From Gracilimonas sp. (GTDB lineage Bacteria > Bacteroidota > Rhodothermia > Balneolales > Balneolaceae), in NCBI RefSeq assembly GCF_040218225.1, contig NZ_JAVJQO010000008.1:434001-498000 (forward strand): a DNA stretch of 64,000 nucleotides, written 5' to 3'. A program made the position numbers and the translations under genes. The notes beneath the pieces were generated by a model. It did no database searches. It was given only the letters and a program-made list of their open reading frames with translations, and was not told the DNA's origin. Below are positions 1-8,051 of the stretch, piece by piece; position 1 is the first letter of the stretch, and the number at the start of each line of letters is the position of its first letter.

Positions 1-618
1 CTTATTCAAGCTACACAAACTCCGGCTGTGCTGGTAAATGCCTCTCATCCCTCTTACAATTATTTTATGCTTAATGACTACCAGGGAGGATATCTGGCGG
101 GTGAGCATTTGGTTAAGCAAGGGTTTGAGGAGATAGGAATGATTACCAGTGTCATCGAGTCAAGAGCTTCACTGCAGCGAATACAGGGATTTAAAGATGC
201 ACTGAAGAATTATAAGATGAAAATTGACAACGCTCTGTTTATAAGCGGAGATTCTACCAAACATGGTGGATTTACCGAAGAGTCTGGCTTTGAAGCCATC
301 TATAAATTTGATAAGCTCGGCCGATTTCCAGAGGCTATTTTCTGTTCCAATGACACGCAGGCTGTTGGTGCTATTTATGCGCTTTCAAAACTTGGCATGA
401 AAGTGCCTGATGATATTGCCATCATGGGATACGACAACATTAAGTTGAGTAAGTATCTGGAGCTCACCACCATCGATCAGAAGATGTATACTATCGGTGT
501 GCAGGCTACAAAACGTCTTGCCGAAATTATCACCAAACCCAATGATGAATTGTATCAAACCACCATAAATCCGGTGCTGGTACAGCGAGGTTCAACAGAA
601 AATAAAAAAGCTAAATAA
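1..618 (+). CDS. LacI/GalR-family transcriptional regulator, 3' part
   Basis: The reading frame is open from the first base, so the gene starts outside the window. About 205 residues are visible, all from the periplasmic-binding-protein-like effector domain; the DNA-binding helix-turn-helix would lie upstream. Family features are the GYLAGEHLVKQG segment, the AIFCSNDTQAVGAIYALSKLG segment and the IMGYDNIKLSKYLELTTIDQ segment near the C-terminus, which form the sugar-binding fold and dimer surface. The ligand cannot be told from this part. It stops 4 bases before purC, so the two may be co-transcribed, but a link to purine control is only inference. Confidence 0.88.
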   Translation, partial: LIQATQTPAVLVNASHPSYNYFMLNDYQGGYLAGEHLVKQGFEEIGMITSVIESRASLQRIQGFKDALKNYKMKIDNALFISGDSTKHGGFTEESGFEAIYKFDKLGRFPEAIFCSNDTQAVGAIYALSKLGMKVPDDIAIMGYDNIKLSKYLELTTIDQKMYTIGVQATKRLAEIITKPNDELYQTTINPVLVQRGSTENKKAK

Positions 619-622
619 GAAG

Positions 623-1576
623 TTGAGTTCTGATTTTTCTACCCGCGAAGCGCTTGATAACTGCATTACGGAAACCAATATAAGCGGACTTCCTGCACCC
701 TATAAAGGTAAAGTCCGGGAAGTATATCAGCTTGATAATGATAAGTTAGGAATTGTTGTTACTGACCGCATCTCTGCCTTTGATTATATCATGAAGCAGG
801 CGATTCCTTTTAAAGGGCAAATCCTGAATCAACTTGCTGCTTTTTCGTTTGAAAAAGTGAAAGATATTGTTGCCACTCATGTGATTGATGTTCCCCACCC
901 CAATGTGACTATAGCAAAGAAGTGTGACCCTGTTCCCATTGAAGTAGTTATTCGCGGCTACCTCACCGGACATGCATGGAGGGTTTATAAATCAGGAAAA
1001 CGTGAGCTTTGTGGAGTGAAACTCCCCGAAGGTTTGAAAGAACACGACAAGTTCCCAACCCCTATTCTGACTCCTGCCACAAAGGCTCAGGAAGGCCATG
1101 ATGAGGATATTTCTGAAGAAGAAATTCTTTCCCGGGAAATCGTGGAGCCAGCTTTATGGAATGAAATTAAAAATGCAGCCTTCGCCCTTTTTGAACAGGG
1201 AACCAAAGTTGCCGCCGAACAGGGGCTTATTCTTGTTGACACTAAATATGAGTTTGGATTATATAATGGCGAACTAACTTTGATTGATGAAGTGCACACT
1301 ACCGACTCTTCCCGATATTTTTACCTGCATGGATATGAGGAACGTCAGGCTCAGGATGAAGGCCAGAAACAGTTGTCCAAAGAGTTTTTGCGGGAATGGC
1401 TGATGGAGCATGATTTTCAGGGTCTTGAAGGGCAAACTCTCCCCGATCTCCCGGATGAATTCCGGATGGAGGTATATCGCCGCTATGCCGAATTGTTTGA
1501 AATGCTCACAGGTAAAAAATTTGAACCCACCCTGGAAAAAGACTTCAACAAGACGCTGGAAGGTATCTTAAAATGA
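623..1576 (+). CDS. purC: Phosphoribosylaminoimidazole-succinocarboxamide synthase
   Basis: SAICAR synthase joins aspartate to CAIR with ATP in cytoplasmic purine biosynthesis. The 317-residue protein carries GKVREVY (residues 29-35) and DRISAFD (48-54), the nucleotide-binding signatures of the family, then VIRGYLTGHAWR and DTKYEFG. The length fits the longer PurC form (about 300 residues) rather than the E. coli form (about 237). The start is TTG at 623; there is no in-frame ATG before residue 57, so the TTG is required to keep the GKVREVY motif. The stop overlaps the start of the cupin gene by 4 bases (ATGA), suggesting translational coupling. Confidence 0.95.
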   Translation: MSSDFSTREALDNCITETNISGLPAPYKGKVREVYQLDNDKLGIVVTDRISAFDYIMKQAIPFKGQILNQLAAFSFEKVKDIVATHVIDVPHPNVTIAKKCDPVPIEVVIRGYLTGHAWRVYKSGKRELCGVKLPEGLKEHDKFPTPILTPATKAQEGHDEDISEEEILSREIVEPALWNEIKNAAFALFEQGTKVAAEQGLILVDTKYEFGLYNGELTLIDEVHTTDSSRYFYLHGYEERQAQDEGQKQLSKEFLREWLMEHDFQGLEGQTLPDLPDEFRMEVYRRYAELFEMLTGKKFEPTLEKDFNKTLEGILK

Positions 1577-1944
1577 CTCTTCCGGCTAACTTAGTTAAAA
1601 AATTTAGTCTCTTTGACGAATACTGGACACCAAAAATCGTTGGTGAACTCAATGATCAGTATGTGAAACTGGCTAAACTCAAGGGAGAATTTGTTTGGCA
1701 TAGCCATGAAAATGAAGACGAACTTTTCTACATCGTGAAAGGTGAACTCAACCTGAAGTTTCGTGAAGACAAAGAGGTTATTCTGAAAGAAGGCGAAATG
1801 TACATCGTGCCAGCCGGAGTTGAACACTTCCCAATTGCAGAAAAAGAATGCTGGGTGATGCTGATTGAACCAAAATCAACCCTGCACACCGGTTCAACCC
1901 AGGCAGAAGGAACCGTGGCTATTGAAGATCAGCAGTGGATTTAG
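1573..1944 (+). CDS. Cupin-domain protein
   Basis: A 123-residue single-domain cupin. The first cupin motif shows His43, His45 and Glu50 within WHSHENEDELFYIVKG and the second shows His85 in AGVEHFP, giving the usual 3-His/1-Glu metal site. The fold is a small cytoplasmic beta-barrel; the substrate cannot be inferred. Its ATG overlaps the purC stop, so it is read with purC. Such small cupins act as isomerases, dioxygenases or sugar/metabolite binders, and no choice among these is supported here. Confidence 0.85.
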   Translation: MTLPANLVKKFSLFDEYWTPKIVGELNDQYVKLAKLKGEFVWHSHENEDELFYIVKGELNLKFREDKEVILKEGEMYIVPAGVEHFPIAEKECWVMLIEPKSTLHTGSTQAEGTVAIEDQQWI

Positions 1945-1957
1945 ACATCGCACTCGC

Positions 1958-2467
1958 ATGGACGATCAAATACATTTTCGCAGCATTCGCCCTCGAATAA
2001 AGGTACAAACATCTCTAAGCCCGGACGACATTAACCAACGAATCAGAGCTTTATTGAGTTCTGAAAAAGCTACCTGTGAAGGACAAACCATCAAGGGCTT
2101 CGCCACTATTTATCCACCACAAAAAGATCAGCATTTTTGGTCACCTCAATTAACCATTACCGTTGATGAGCTTGAAGAAGGAACTTTAGTAAGGGGTTTA
2201 TATGGGCCGAAACCATCGGTATGGACCATGTTCGTATTCTTCTACTCCGCCATCGGTTTCGCTACCATGATCATTCTGATGGTCGGACTTTCCCTCTGGT
2301 CGCTCGGTAACCCCGCCGATATTCTTTGGTTTGTGCCGGGATTAATTATTTTGTTATTGAGCCTTTATTTGGTTGCGTATTCCGGACAGAAACTGGGTCA
2401 CAAACAAATGGGAATCCTTCACCGGTTTATTGAAGAGTGTCTGGAGGTAAAAATTGAAGGCCATTGA
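1958..2467 (+). CDS. Small two-helix membrane protein, function unknown
   Basis: A 169-residue protein, unrecognised. The N-terminal half (about residues 1-85) is soluble and contains FRSIRPRIKVQTSLSP; it is followed by two hydrophobic segments around residues 87-112 and 118-140, then a short basic and acidic tail. I chose ATG 1958 because it falls 13 bases after the cupin stop; an in-frame ATG at 1865 would overlap the cupin gene by 80 bases. The gene probably belongs to the purC transcription unit. Likely an inner-membrane protein with a cytoplasmic N-terminal domain. Confidence 0.65.
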   Translation: MDDQIHFRSIRPRIKVQTSLSPDDINQRIRALLSSEKATCEGQTIKGFATIYPPQKDQHFWSPQLTITVDELEEGTLVRGLYGPKPSVWTMFVFFYSAIGFATMIILMVGLSLWSLGNPADILWFVPGLIILLLSLYLVAYSGQKLGHKQMGILHRFIEECLEVKIEGH

Positions 2468-2488
2468 TAATTTTTTAATGAGTGTCCT

Positions 2489-2935
2489 ATGAATAAAATT
2501 CTTCTGTTAATCTTTTCACTGACTTTTGCCATTTCATGCTCCAATGGAAATGATGAAAAGGTATTTGAAGTAATGGCATGCACTGATCGTGAAGCTCCGG
2601 TTGAATTCATTAAAGCAACCGAAAAACCCATTTTTTCGAATGGAGAATTCATAAAGGAAAATGCCGGAGAATACCCAGAAATGGCCCGGAGAGCTGAAAT
2701 TGAAGGGACTGTTGAAATTATATTCCAGATAACAGCAACTGGAGAAGCTCAGGATGTTTACATATCAAAAGGGATTGGCGGGGGTGCAGATGAGACCTCT
2801 TTACGGGCTGTTCAGAATTCTCAATTCATACCAGCAACCTTTAAAAATGAGCCCTTGTGCACAAATACAAAAGCTCAGGCTTTATTTAACCTGGACAATC
2901 CTGAGAATGTGATACTTACTTTAGACACCAATTAA
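2489..2935 (+). CDS. Lipoprotein with a TonB C-terminal domain
   Basis: A 148-residue protein with a lipoprotein signal peptide (hydrophobic segment ending AISC, predicted lipidated Cys17). Residues about 60-130 match the TonB C-terminal fold: YPEMARRAEIEGTVEIIFQI, then a Gly-rich turn and SLRAVQNSQFIPA. In true TonB this domain contacts TonB-box receptors, but TonB is anchored by an N-terminal helix and has a Pro-rich spacer, both missing here. This is therefore a TonB-like domain on a lipid anchor, more like the periplasmic TonB-domain proteins common in Bacteroidota. It ends overlapping the convergent metF stop by 4 bases. Confidence 0.8.
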   Translation: MNKILLLIFSLTFAISCSNGNDEKVFEVMACTDREAPVEFIKATEKPIFSNGEFIKENAGEYPEMARRAEIEGTVEIIFQITATGEAQDVYISKGIGGGADETSLRAVQNSQFIPATFKNEPLCTNTKAQALFNLDNPENVILTLDTN

Positions 2936-3888
2936 AACAACTCCTTAGCCACCTCATACACCGAAGCAGATTTCCCCATTGAATAATAGTGCAGGCTTGG
3001 CACTCCAAATTCCATCAGCTCCTTAGACTGCTGAATAGTCCACTCGATTCCAACCTGTATCACCTCTTCCCTGTTCTTGCATTCTTCAACCGCTTTAGAA
3101 AGCTCCATGGGTAAGTCTACATGAAAAAGCTGAGGCAAAATAGTTAGCTGTTTTTGGGATGTAATGGGTTTCAATCCGGGAATAATAGGCAGTGTAATCC
3201 CGGCTTCCCGGCATTTCTTTACAAAATCAAAATAGCACTGATTGTCAAAGAACATCTGAGTAACAATATAGTCGCCACCGATATCCTGTTTCAGCTTCAG
3301 ATATTTTAAATCCGTTTGCATATTGGGAGCCGCAAAATGTTTTTCCGGGTAACCGGCCACACCGATGCAGAAATCGGATGGCTTGGCATTTTCAAGTTCT
3401 TCATCCAGATAAATACCATTATTCAAATCCACAACCTGCTCGATAAGCTCTGATGCATAGGCATGACCGTCGGGCTCTGGAACAAACTCACGCTCTGGTT
3501 TCCGTGTATCTCCCTGAATGAGTAGTACATTGTCGATGCCTAGAAAATTCAGGTCAATTAAAGCATTCTCGGTATCTTCTTTGGTGAATCCACCACAAAT
3601 GATGTGTGGTACAGCATCTACCTTATAATGATTTTGAATGGCCGCACAGATGCCCACCGTACCTGGACGTTTACGTACCGTTTTGCGCTCCAGAAGACCG
3701 TTTTCACGCTTCTTGTACACAAACTCTTCCCGATGGTAGGTTACATCCACAAATGGGGGATTAAACTCCATCAATGGATCCATATGATCAAATAAAGACC
3801 GGATATTCTGACCTTTAAGTGGCGGTAAAACTTCAAATGAGAATAGTGTATCACCATTCGCTTTTTCAATATGTTCAGTTACTTTCAT
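2932..3888 (-). CDS. metF: 5,10-methylenetetrahydrofolate reductase
   Basis: A 318-residue flavoenzyme that reduces methylene-THF to methyl-THF, the methyl donor for methionine synthase. Family features are [11 protein letters not shown] at the N-terminus (catalytic Glu), LLIQGD in the middle, [10 protein letters not shown], and the [18 protein letters not shown] and PIIPGLKPI segments toward the C-terminus. The start overlaps the metH stop by 4 bases (ATGA), placing it third in the riboswitch-controlled methionine operon. The product is the direct methyl source for its upstream neighbour, so the grouping is functionally consistent. Confidence 0.96.
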   Translation of the reverse strand: MKVTEHIEKANGDTLFSFEVLPPLKGQNIRSLFDHMDPLMEFNPPFVDVTYHREEFVYKKRENGLLERKTVRKRPGTVGICAAIQNHYKVDAVPHIICGGFTKEDTENALIDLNFLGIDNVLLIQGDTRKPEREFVPEPDGHAYASELIEQVVDLNNGIYLDEELENAKPSDFCIGVAGYPEKHFAAPNMQTDLKYLKLKQDIGGDYIVTQMFFDNQCYFDFVKKCREAGITLPIIPGLKPITSQKQLTILPQLFHVDLPMELSKAVEECKNREEVIQVGIEWTIQQSKELMEFGVPSLHYYSMGKSASVYEVAKELF

Positions 3889-6584
3889 TCCTTAGCTGGC
3901 TCGTAGTCTAAAATTGGAGAAAGCCATTTTTCGACTTCCTTTTTCGTAGATGATTTTCTTTGTGCGTAATCAATAACCTGATCTTCCCCGAGATTCCCTA
4001 CCCTGAAATACCTTGATTGAGGATGAGAGAAATAAATTCCACTCACTGAGGAAGCAGGATACATGGCAAATGATTCAGTGAGCTTGATCTCAGCATTGTT
4101 CTCAACTTCAAGCAAATCAAATAAAATGCGTTTTTCAGTATGATCAGGGCAGGCTGGATAACCAGGTGCAGGCCGGATTCCGGAATACGCCTCGGCAATC
4201 AATTCCTCATTACTGAAGTTCTCTTCGTCCGAATAGCCCCAGAACTCCTTTCTAACCCTTTCATGCATCCGTTCAGCAAAAGCCTCTGCAAGCCGATCGG
4301 CCACGGCTTTCACCAAAATAATATTATAGTCGTCATTTACTTTCTTGTATTCATCAATGATCGCTTCAATGCCCAATCCAGCAGTAACAGCAAAAAATCC
4401 TATGTAATCTGTAATTCCGGTTTCCTGTGGTGCGATATAATCTGACAAACACGAATTAGGCTGACCTGACCTCTTCTTGGTCTGCTGCCTTAAAAAGTGA
4501 AATCCGGTAAGTTCTTTGGATTGATTATCACCTTCATAAATCTTTATATCATCTCCGTAACTATTTGCAGAATAAAAGCCTATGGCAGCCTTTGCTTTCA
4601 GTAAATTTTGCTCAACAATACGATCAATAAGCTCCTGAGCATCATCAAATAAAGACTGAGCCTGCTCTCCCACTTCCTCATCTTCCAAAATATCCGGATA
4701 CTTTCCGGTCAGCATCCAGGTTCTGAAAAAAGGCGACCAGTCGATGTAATTTCTAAGTTCCGAAATCGGATAATCTTCAAAAGTCTTTGTTCCTAAAAAT
4801 GATGGTTTGGGTGGCTTATACCCTTCCCAATCTATTTCTGTTTTATTGGCTTTCGCTTCTTCATAACTCAAAAGCTCTTTTTGATTTTGCCGGCTTTCGT
4901 GCTGTTTGCGAAGCTCTTCGTACTCTTTCTTCACTTCCAGCCGAACACCATCTTTTCGCTGTTTACTAATCACATCACCGGCTATGGAAACAGCCCGTGA
5001 TGCGTCCAGCACATGAATAATGGAGCCATCGTACTCCGGATCAATTTTGACAGCTGTGTGAAGGCGTGAGGTCGTTGCTCCACCAATCAGCAGAGGCAGT
5101 TCCATCTTTCTCTTCTTCATTTCACGCGCAACGTGAATCATTTCATCGAGGGATGGTGTGATCAACCCGCTTAGACCAATAGCATCTACGTTATGCTTTT
5201 CAGCTTCATCAAGAATTTTATCGGCTGGCACCATTACCCCAAGATCAACCACATTGTAATTATTACAGGCTAATACCACGCTCACAATGTTTTTTCCAAT
5301 ATCATGTACATCCCCTTTTACCGTAGCGAGTAAAACTTTGGGCTGCTCACTGGTATCTTTGTTTTTCGCTTTTTCTTCTTCCAGGTATGGAGTAAGATAA
5401 GCCACGGCTTGTTTCATTACCCGGGCACTTTTAACCACCTGGGGCAGAAACATCTTCCCGGCTCCAAATAGATCGCCCACTATATTCATCCCGTCCATGA
5501 GCGGACCTTCAATAACTTCCAGCGGACTTCCATATTTTTGCCGGGCCTCTTCCGCATCCTCTTCTACATGATCATTAATTCCTTTTACCAATGAATGGCT
5601 TAGCCGCTCCTCCACTGGTTTTTTACGCCACTCGTCGTCAGTCTTCTTTTTGGTTGTTGAAGATTCGCCTTTGTACTCTTCAGCTATTTCCAGCAATCGT
5701 TCTGTAGCATCATCCCTTCGATCAAAAAGTACATCCTCTACTCTTTCCAACAGATCTTCGGGAATATCATCATACACTTCCAATTGAGTTGGGTTGACGA
5801 TTCCCATATCCATTCCGTGCTGAATACCGTGATATAGAAAAGCGGAGTGAATGGCCTCACGAACGCGATTATTCCCCCTGAAAGAGAAAGAAACGTTACT
5901 TACACCACCAATCACATGAGCTCCGGGAAGGTTCTCACGTATCCATTTAGCGGCATGAAAAAAATCAAGTGCGTTGCGACGATGCTCATCCATCCCGGTT
6001 GCTACCGGAAAGATATTAGGATCTAAAATTATGTCAGATGAGTCAAAGCCCACTTCTTTGGTGAGTAGTTTGTAGGCACGATCACAAATCTCCTTTCGCC
6101 TTGGCAGTGTATCAGCCTGACCTTCTTCATCAAAAGCCATGCATATAACTGCTGCTCCAAACCGACGAATAGTTTTAGCACGTCGCAGAAACTCCTCCTC
6201 GCCATCCTTGAGGCTGATGGAATTCACGACTCCTTTTCCCTGAATACATTTGAGTCCCGCCAGGATCACTTCCCACTTTGAGGAATCAACCATAATGGGA
6301 ATTTTTGCGATATCAGGATCGGAGGCGATGAGATTGAGGAAGTTAGTCATTTCCTTAGCACTATCCAGCATTCCTTCGTCCATGTTGACGTCCAGAATCT
6401 GCGCCCCGCCCTGCACCTGATCCAGCGCTACTTTCAGTGCATTATCATATTCTTTATTCTTTATGTAATTCAGGAAAGTTCTTGAACCCGTTACATTTGT
6501 ACGCTCTCCTACGTTTACAAAATTTGAATCCTTTGTAATAACAAGAGGCTCAAGCCCACTTAACTGTAGAGGTAGTGATTGCAT
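3885..6584 (-). CDS. metH: B12-dependent methionine synthase, pterin/cobalamin/reactivation part
   Basis: This 899-residue protein carries three of the four MetH modules: pterin-binding domain (about 10-290, with [13 protein letters not shown] and [13 protein letters not shown]), cobalamin cap plus Rossmann domain (about 320-560, GDVHDIGKN with the cobalt-ligating His427, and [11 protein letters not shown]), and the AdoMet-dependent reactivation domain (about 600-899, [12 protein letters not shown]). The homocysteine-binding module is missing here and lies on the separate gene upstream. It moves a methyl group from methyl-THF through cob(I)alamin to homocysteine. A split of this kind is known in Bacteroidota. 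The start is ATG at 6584. Confidence 0.96.
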   Translation of the reverse strand: MQSLPLQLSGLEPLVITKDSNFVNVGERTNVTGSRTFLNYIKNKEYDNALKVALDQVQGGAQILDVNMDEGMLDSAKEMTNFLNLIASDPDIAKIPIMVDSSKWEVILAGLKCIQGKGVVNSISLKDGEEEFLRRAKTIRRFGAAVICMAFDEEGQADTLPRRKEICDRAYKLLTKEVGFDSSDIILDPNIFPVATGMDEHRRNALDFFHAAKWIRENLPGAHVIGGVSNVSFSFRGNNRVREAIHSAFLYHGIQHGMDMGIVNPTQLEVYDDIPEDLLERVEDVLFDRRDDATERLLEIAEEYKGESSTTKKKTDDEWRKKPVEERLSHSLVKGINDHVEEDAEEARQKYGSPLEVIEGPLMDGMNIVGDLFGAGKMFLPQVVKSARVMKQAVAYLTPYLEEEKAKNKDTSEQPKVLLATVKGDVHDIGKNIVSVVLACNNYNVVDLGVMVPADKILDEAEKHNVDAIGLSGLITPSLDEMIHVAREMKKRKMELPLLIGGATTSRLHTAVKIDPEYDGSIIHVLDASRAVSIAGDVISKQRKDGVRLEVKKEYEELRKQHESRQNQKELLSYEEAKANKTEIDWEGYKPPKPSFLGTKTFEDYPISELRNYIDWSPFFRTWMLTGKYPDILEDEEVGEQAQSLFDDAQELIDRIVEQNLLKAKAAIGFYSANSYGDDIKIYEGDNQSKELTGFHFLRQQTKKRSGQPNSCLSDYIAPQETGITDYIGFFAVTAGLGIEAIIDEYKKVNDDYNIILVKAVADRLAEAFAERMHERVRKEFWGYSDEENFSNEELIAEAYSGIRPAPGYPACPDHTEKRILFDLLEVENNAEIKLTESFAMYPASSVSGIYFSHPQSRYFRVGNLGEDQVIDYAQRKSSTKKEVEKWLSPILDYEPAKE

Positions 6585-6591
6585 ATTTAAT

Positions 6592-6728
6592 CGCAGAACG
6601 CGCAGAGTTGCGCAAAGGTTAAAGGGTTAACTGTAAGGCTGTTTTCGAGTGATTGATTCATTCTCTGTTCAATTTTACCAAAGATCTTCATATTCAATTC
6701 ACGACTCCGCGAGCTTTGCGTCTTTGCG
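6592..6728. repeat. Inverted repeat between the metH halves
   Basis: Left arm 6592-6618 (CGCAGAACGCGCAGAGTTGC then GCAAAGG) and right arm 6708-6728 (CGCGAGCTTTGCGTCTTTGC then G) are imperfect inverted copies of the CGCAAAGACGCAAAG type of degenerate repeat often seen between genes in this bacterial group. About 90 bases separate them. The right arm lies inside the homocysteine-domain gene and encodes its last residues (KDAKLAES is within or next to it) up to the stop at 6699-6701. Confidence 0.6.
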
Positions 6729-7715
6729 TTTAAGAATTCGAGGTTCATAATTCCGGGACAATTCGGCCATTTTTGAAATATGCGCGGGAGTAGTCCCGCA
6801 ACACCCACCGAGAATATTCACCAGATTATCTTCAAGATATTTTTCCACTTCTTTACCCATAAGCTCTGGTCCCTGATCATATTCCCCAAACTCATTTGGT
6901 AGTCCGGCATTGGGATAAGCACTAACATAGAAATCAGACTTATCTGCCAGATTTTGGAGGTATGGCTGTAACTGCTTCGCTCCCAGCGCACAATTGAAAC
7001 CTACACTTAGGATGGGTGCATGAGATACGGAAATTAAAAAAGCCTCCACGGTTTGACCTGAAAGCGTTCTTCCGGAGGCATCGGTAATCGTACCTGAAAC
7101 CATGATGGGTAGTTCCTCACCGCGCTCATCAAAAAGCTCCTGTATGGCAAAAAGAGCGGCTTTAGCGTTCAGTGTATCGAAAATGGTTTCTACAAGCAGT
7201 AAATCCGCTCCGCCATCCATCAATCCTTTAGCTTGTTCTTTATAAGCTTCTGCCAGTTCATCGAAGGTAACAGCCCGATAGCCCGGATCGGTAACTTCTG
7301 GCGATATAGAAGCTGTCTTGTTTGTTGGCCCCATCGAACCTGCTACAAATCGTGGCTTATCCGGGTTTTGTTTGGTGAACTTGTCGGTAGCTTTTTTGGC
7401 AATCTCGGCTGACTTCAGATTCAACTCATAAACAACATGCTCCAGGTTATAATCGGCCTGGGCGATACGGGTTCCGCTGAAGGTATTGGTTTCCACGATA
7501 TCAGCTCCGGCTTCGAGGTATTCTTCATGTATAGCCTGAATGATATCGGGCCGGGTCAGACTTAGTAAATCATTATTCCCTTTAAGATCATCAGTATGAT
7601 CTTTGAACTGCTCACCCCTGAAATCAGCTTCTTCTAGCTTATAACGCTGAATCATGGTGCCCATGGCGCCATCAAGAATCAGAATTCGATCTTGTAATGC
7701 TTGTTTTATATTCAC
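6699..7715 (-). CDS. Methionine synthase homocysteine-binding subunit
   Basis: A 338-residue homocysteine S-methyltransferase domain, equal to the N-terminal module of MetH. Zinc ligands are visible: Cys242 in [11 protein letters not shown] and Cys305/Cys306 in [24 protein letters not shown] at residues 12-24 is the family N-terminal signature. It binds and activates homocysteine for methylation by the cobalamin subunit encoded next. The start is GTG 7715; an in-frame TAA lies 6 codons upstream. The last residues come from a repeat arm rather than from conserved family sequence, so the natural C-terminus was probably altered by repeat insertion. It could also be annotated as metH N-terminal part. 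Confidence 0.92.
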   Translation of the reverse strand: MNIKQALQDRILILDGAMGTMIQRYKLEEADFRGEQFKDHTDDLKGNNDLLSLTRPDIIQAIHEEYLEAGADIVETNTFSGTRIAQADYNLEHVVYELNLKSAEIAKKATDKFTKQNPDKPRFVAGSMGPTNKTASISPEVTDPGYRAVTFDELAEAYKEQAKGLMDGGADLLLVETIFDTLNAKAALFAIQELFDERGEELPIMVSGTITDASGRTLSGQTVEAFLISVSHAPILSVGFNCALGAKQLQPYLQNLADKSDFYVSAYPNAGLPNEFGEYDQGPELMGKEVEKYLEDNLVNILGGCCGTTPAHISKMAELSRNYEPRILKRKDAKLAES

Positions 7716-7749
7716 TCTTTCGATGTTGGATTAGCTTAAGCAGAAAGAG
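7715..7749 (-). promoter_or_regulatory. Possible expression platform: hairpin covering the start region
   Basis: On the minus strand CUCUUUC (7749-7743) can pair with GAAAGAG (7721-7715), a 7-bp helix whose 3' strand touches the GTG start codon and includes the only purine-rich stretch before it. No U-tailed terminator was seen between the aptamer and the start, so control of translation initiation is the simplest reading. This is inference from base pairing only. Confidence 0.4.
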
Positions 7750-7767
7750 CGGAGAGTGATTAGCTCG

Positions 7768-7875
7768 CTTATCTTCCTCAGCATACGTATAGCTGAGTGG
7801 GATTTGGCACCTGCCCCTTTTCAGAAGTGGTTGCCAAGACGTCATCGGGCCCATCCCTCGGTCTTTCTTTATAAG
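7768..7875 (-). promoter_or_regulatory. SAM-I (S-box) riboswitch
   Basis: Read on the minus strand the element runs from CTTATAAAGAAAGACCGAGG through GGGCCCGATGA, TTGGCAACC, AGGTGCCAAATCCC, the P4-type hairpin CUCAGC...GCUGAG, to GAAGATAAG. The outer helix P1 is CUUAU with AUAAG. These are the conserved SAM-I core elements in the right order and spacing. It lies about 50 bases upstream of the methionine synthase operon, whose expression would fall when S-adenosylmethionine is plentiful. Confidence 0.94.
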
Positions 7876-8051
7876 CATTCAATAAATTCGAGTTGAATAT
7901 AATAGTCTTTGGGGCGCAGAACAAGCCTCGAAATAGCCCATAATGAATATCCATTATCCATATACTCAACTTGGATATTCAATATTCCGTTTTGGAAATC
8001 AGACAATTTGAAGATCCTTCGAGTGTATTCGGAGGATGAAAATTACGAAAC
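7876..8051. other. Intergenic region upstream of the riboswitch
   Basis: Between the Omp85-like gene and the methionine operon (7716-8051 in total) there is no gene. The part beyond the riboswitch should hold the operon promoter; no convincing promoter match was picked. It also contains a 10-bp inverted repeat, TGAATATCCA at 7944-7953 and TGGATATTCA at 7972-7981, with no T-run, so it is not a typical terminator. Confidence 0.5.

Noticed and set aside
1865-1957. Longer N-terminus for the small membrane protein
   Set aside because: Would overlap the cupin gene by 80 bases; ATG 1958 lies just after that stop.
6587-6808. A 73-codon minus-strand frame overlapping the end of the homocysteine-binding gene
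   Set aside because: Overlaps the certain gene in another frame and is made largely of the repeat arms; no family resemblance.
7672-7969. Two short minus-strand frames (7672-7878 and 7778-7969) over the methionine leader
   Set aside because: They lie on the SAM-I riboswitch, whose RNA structure explains the sequence; no protein resemblance.
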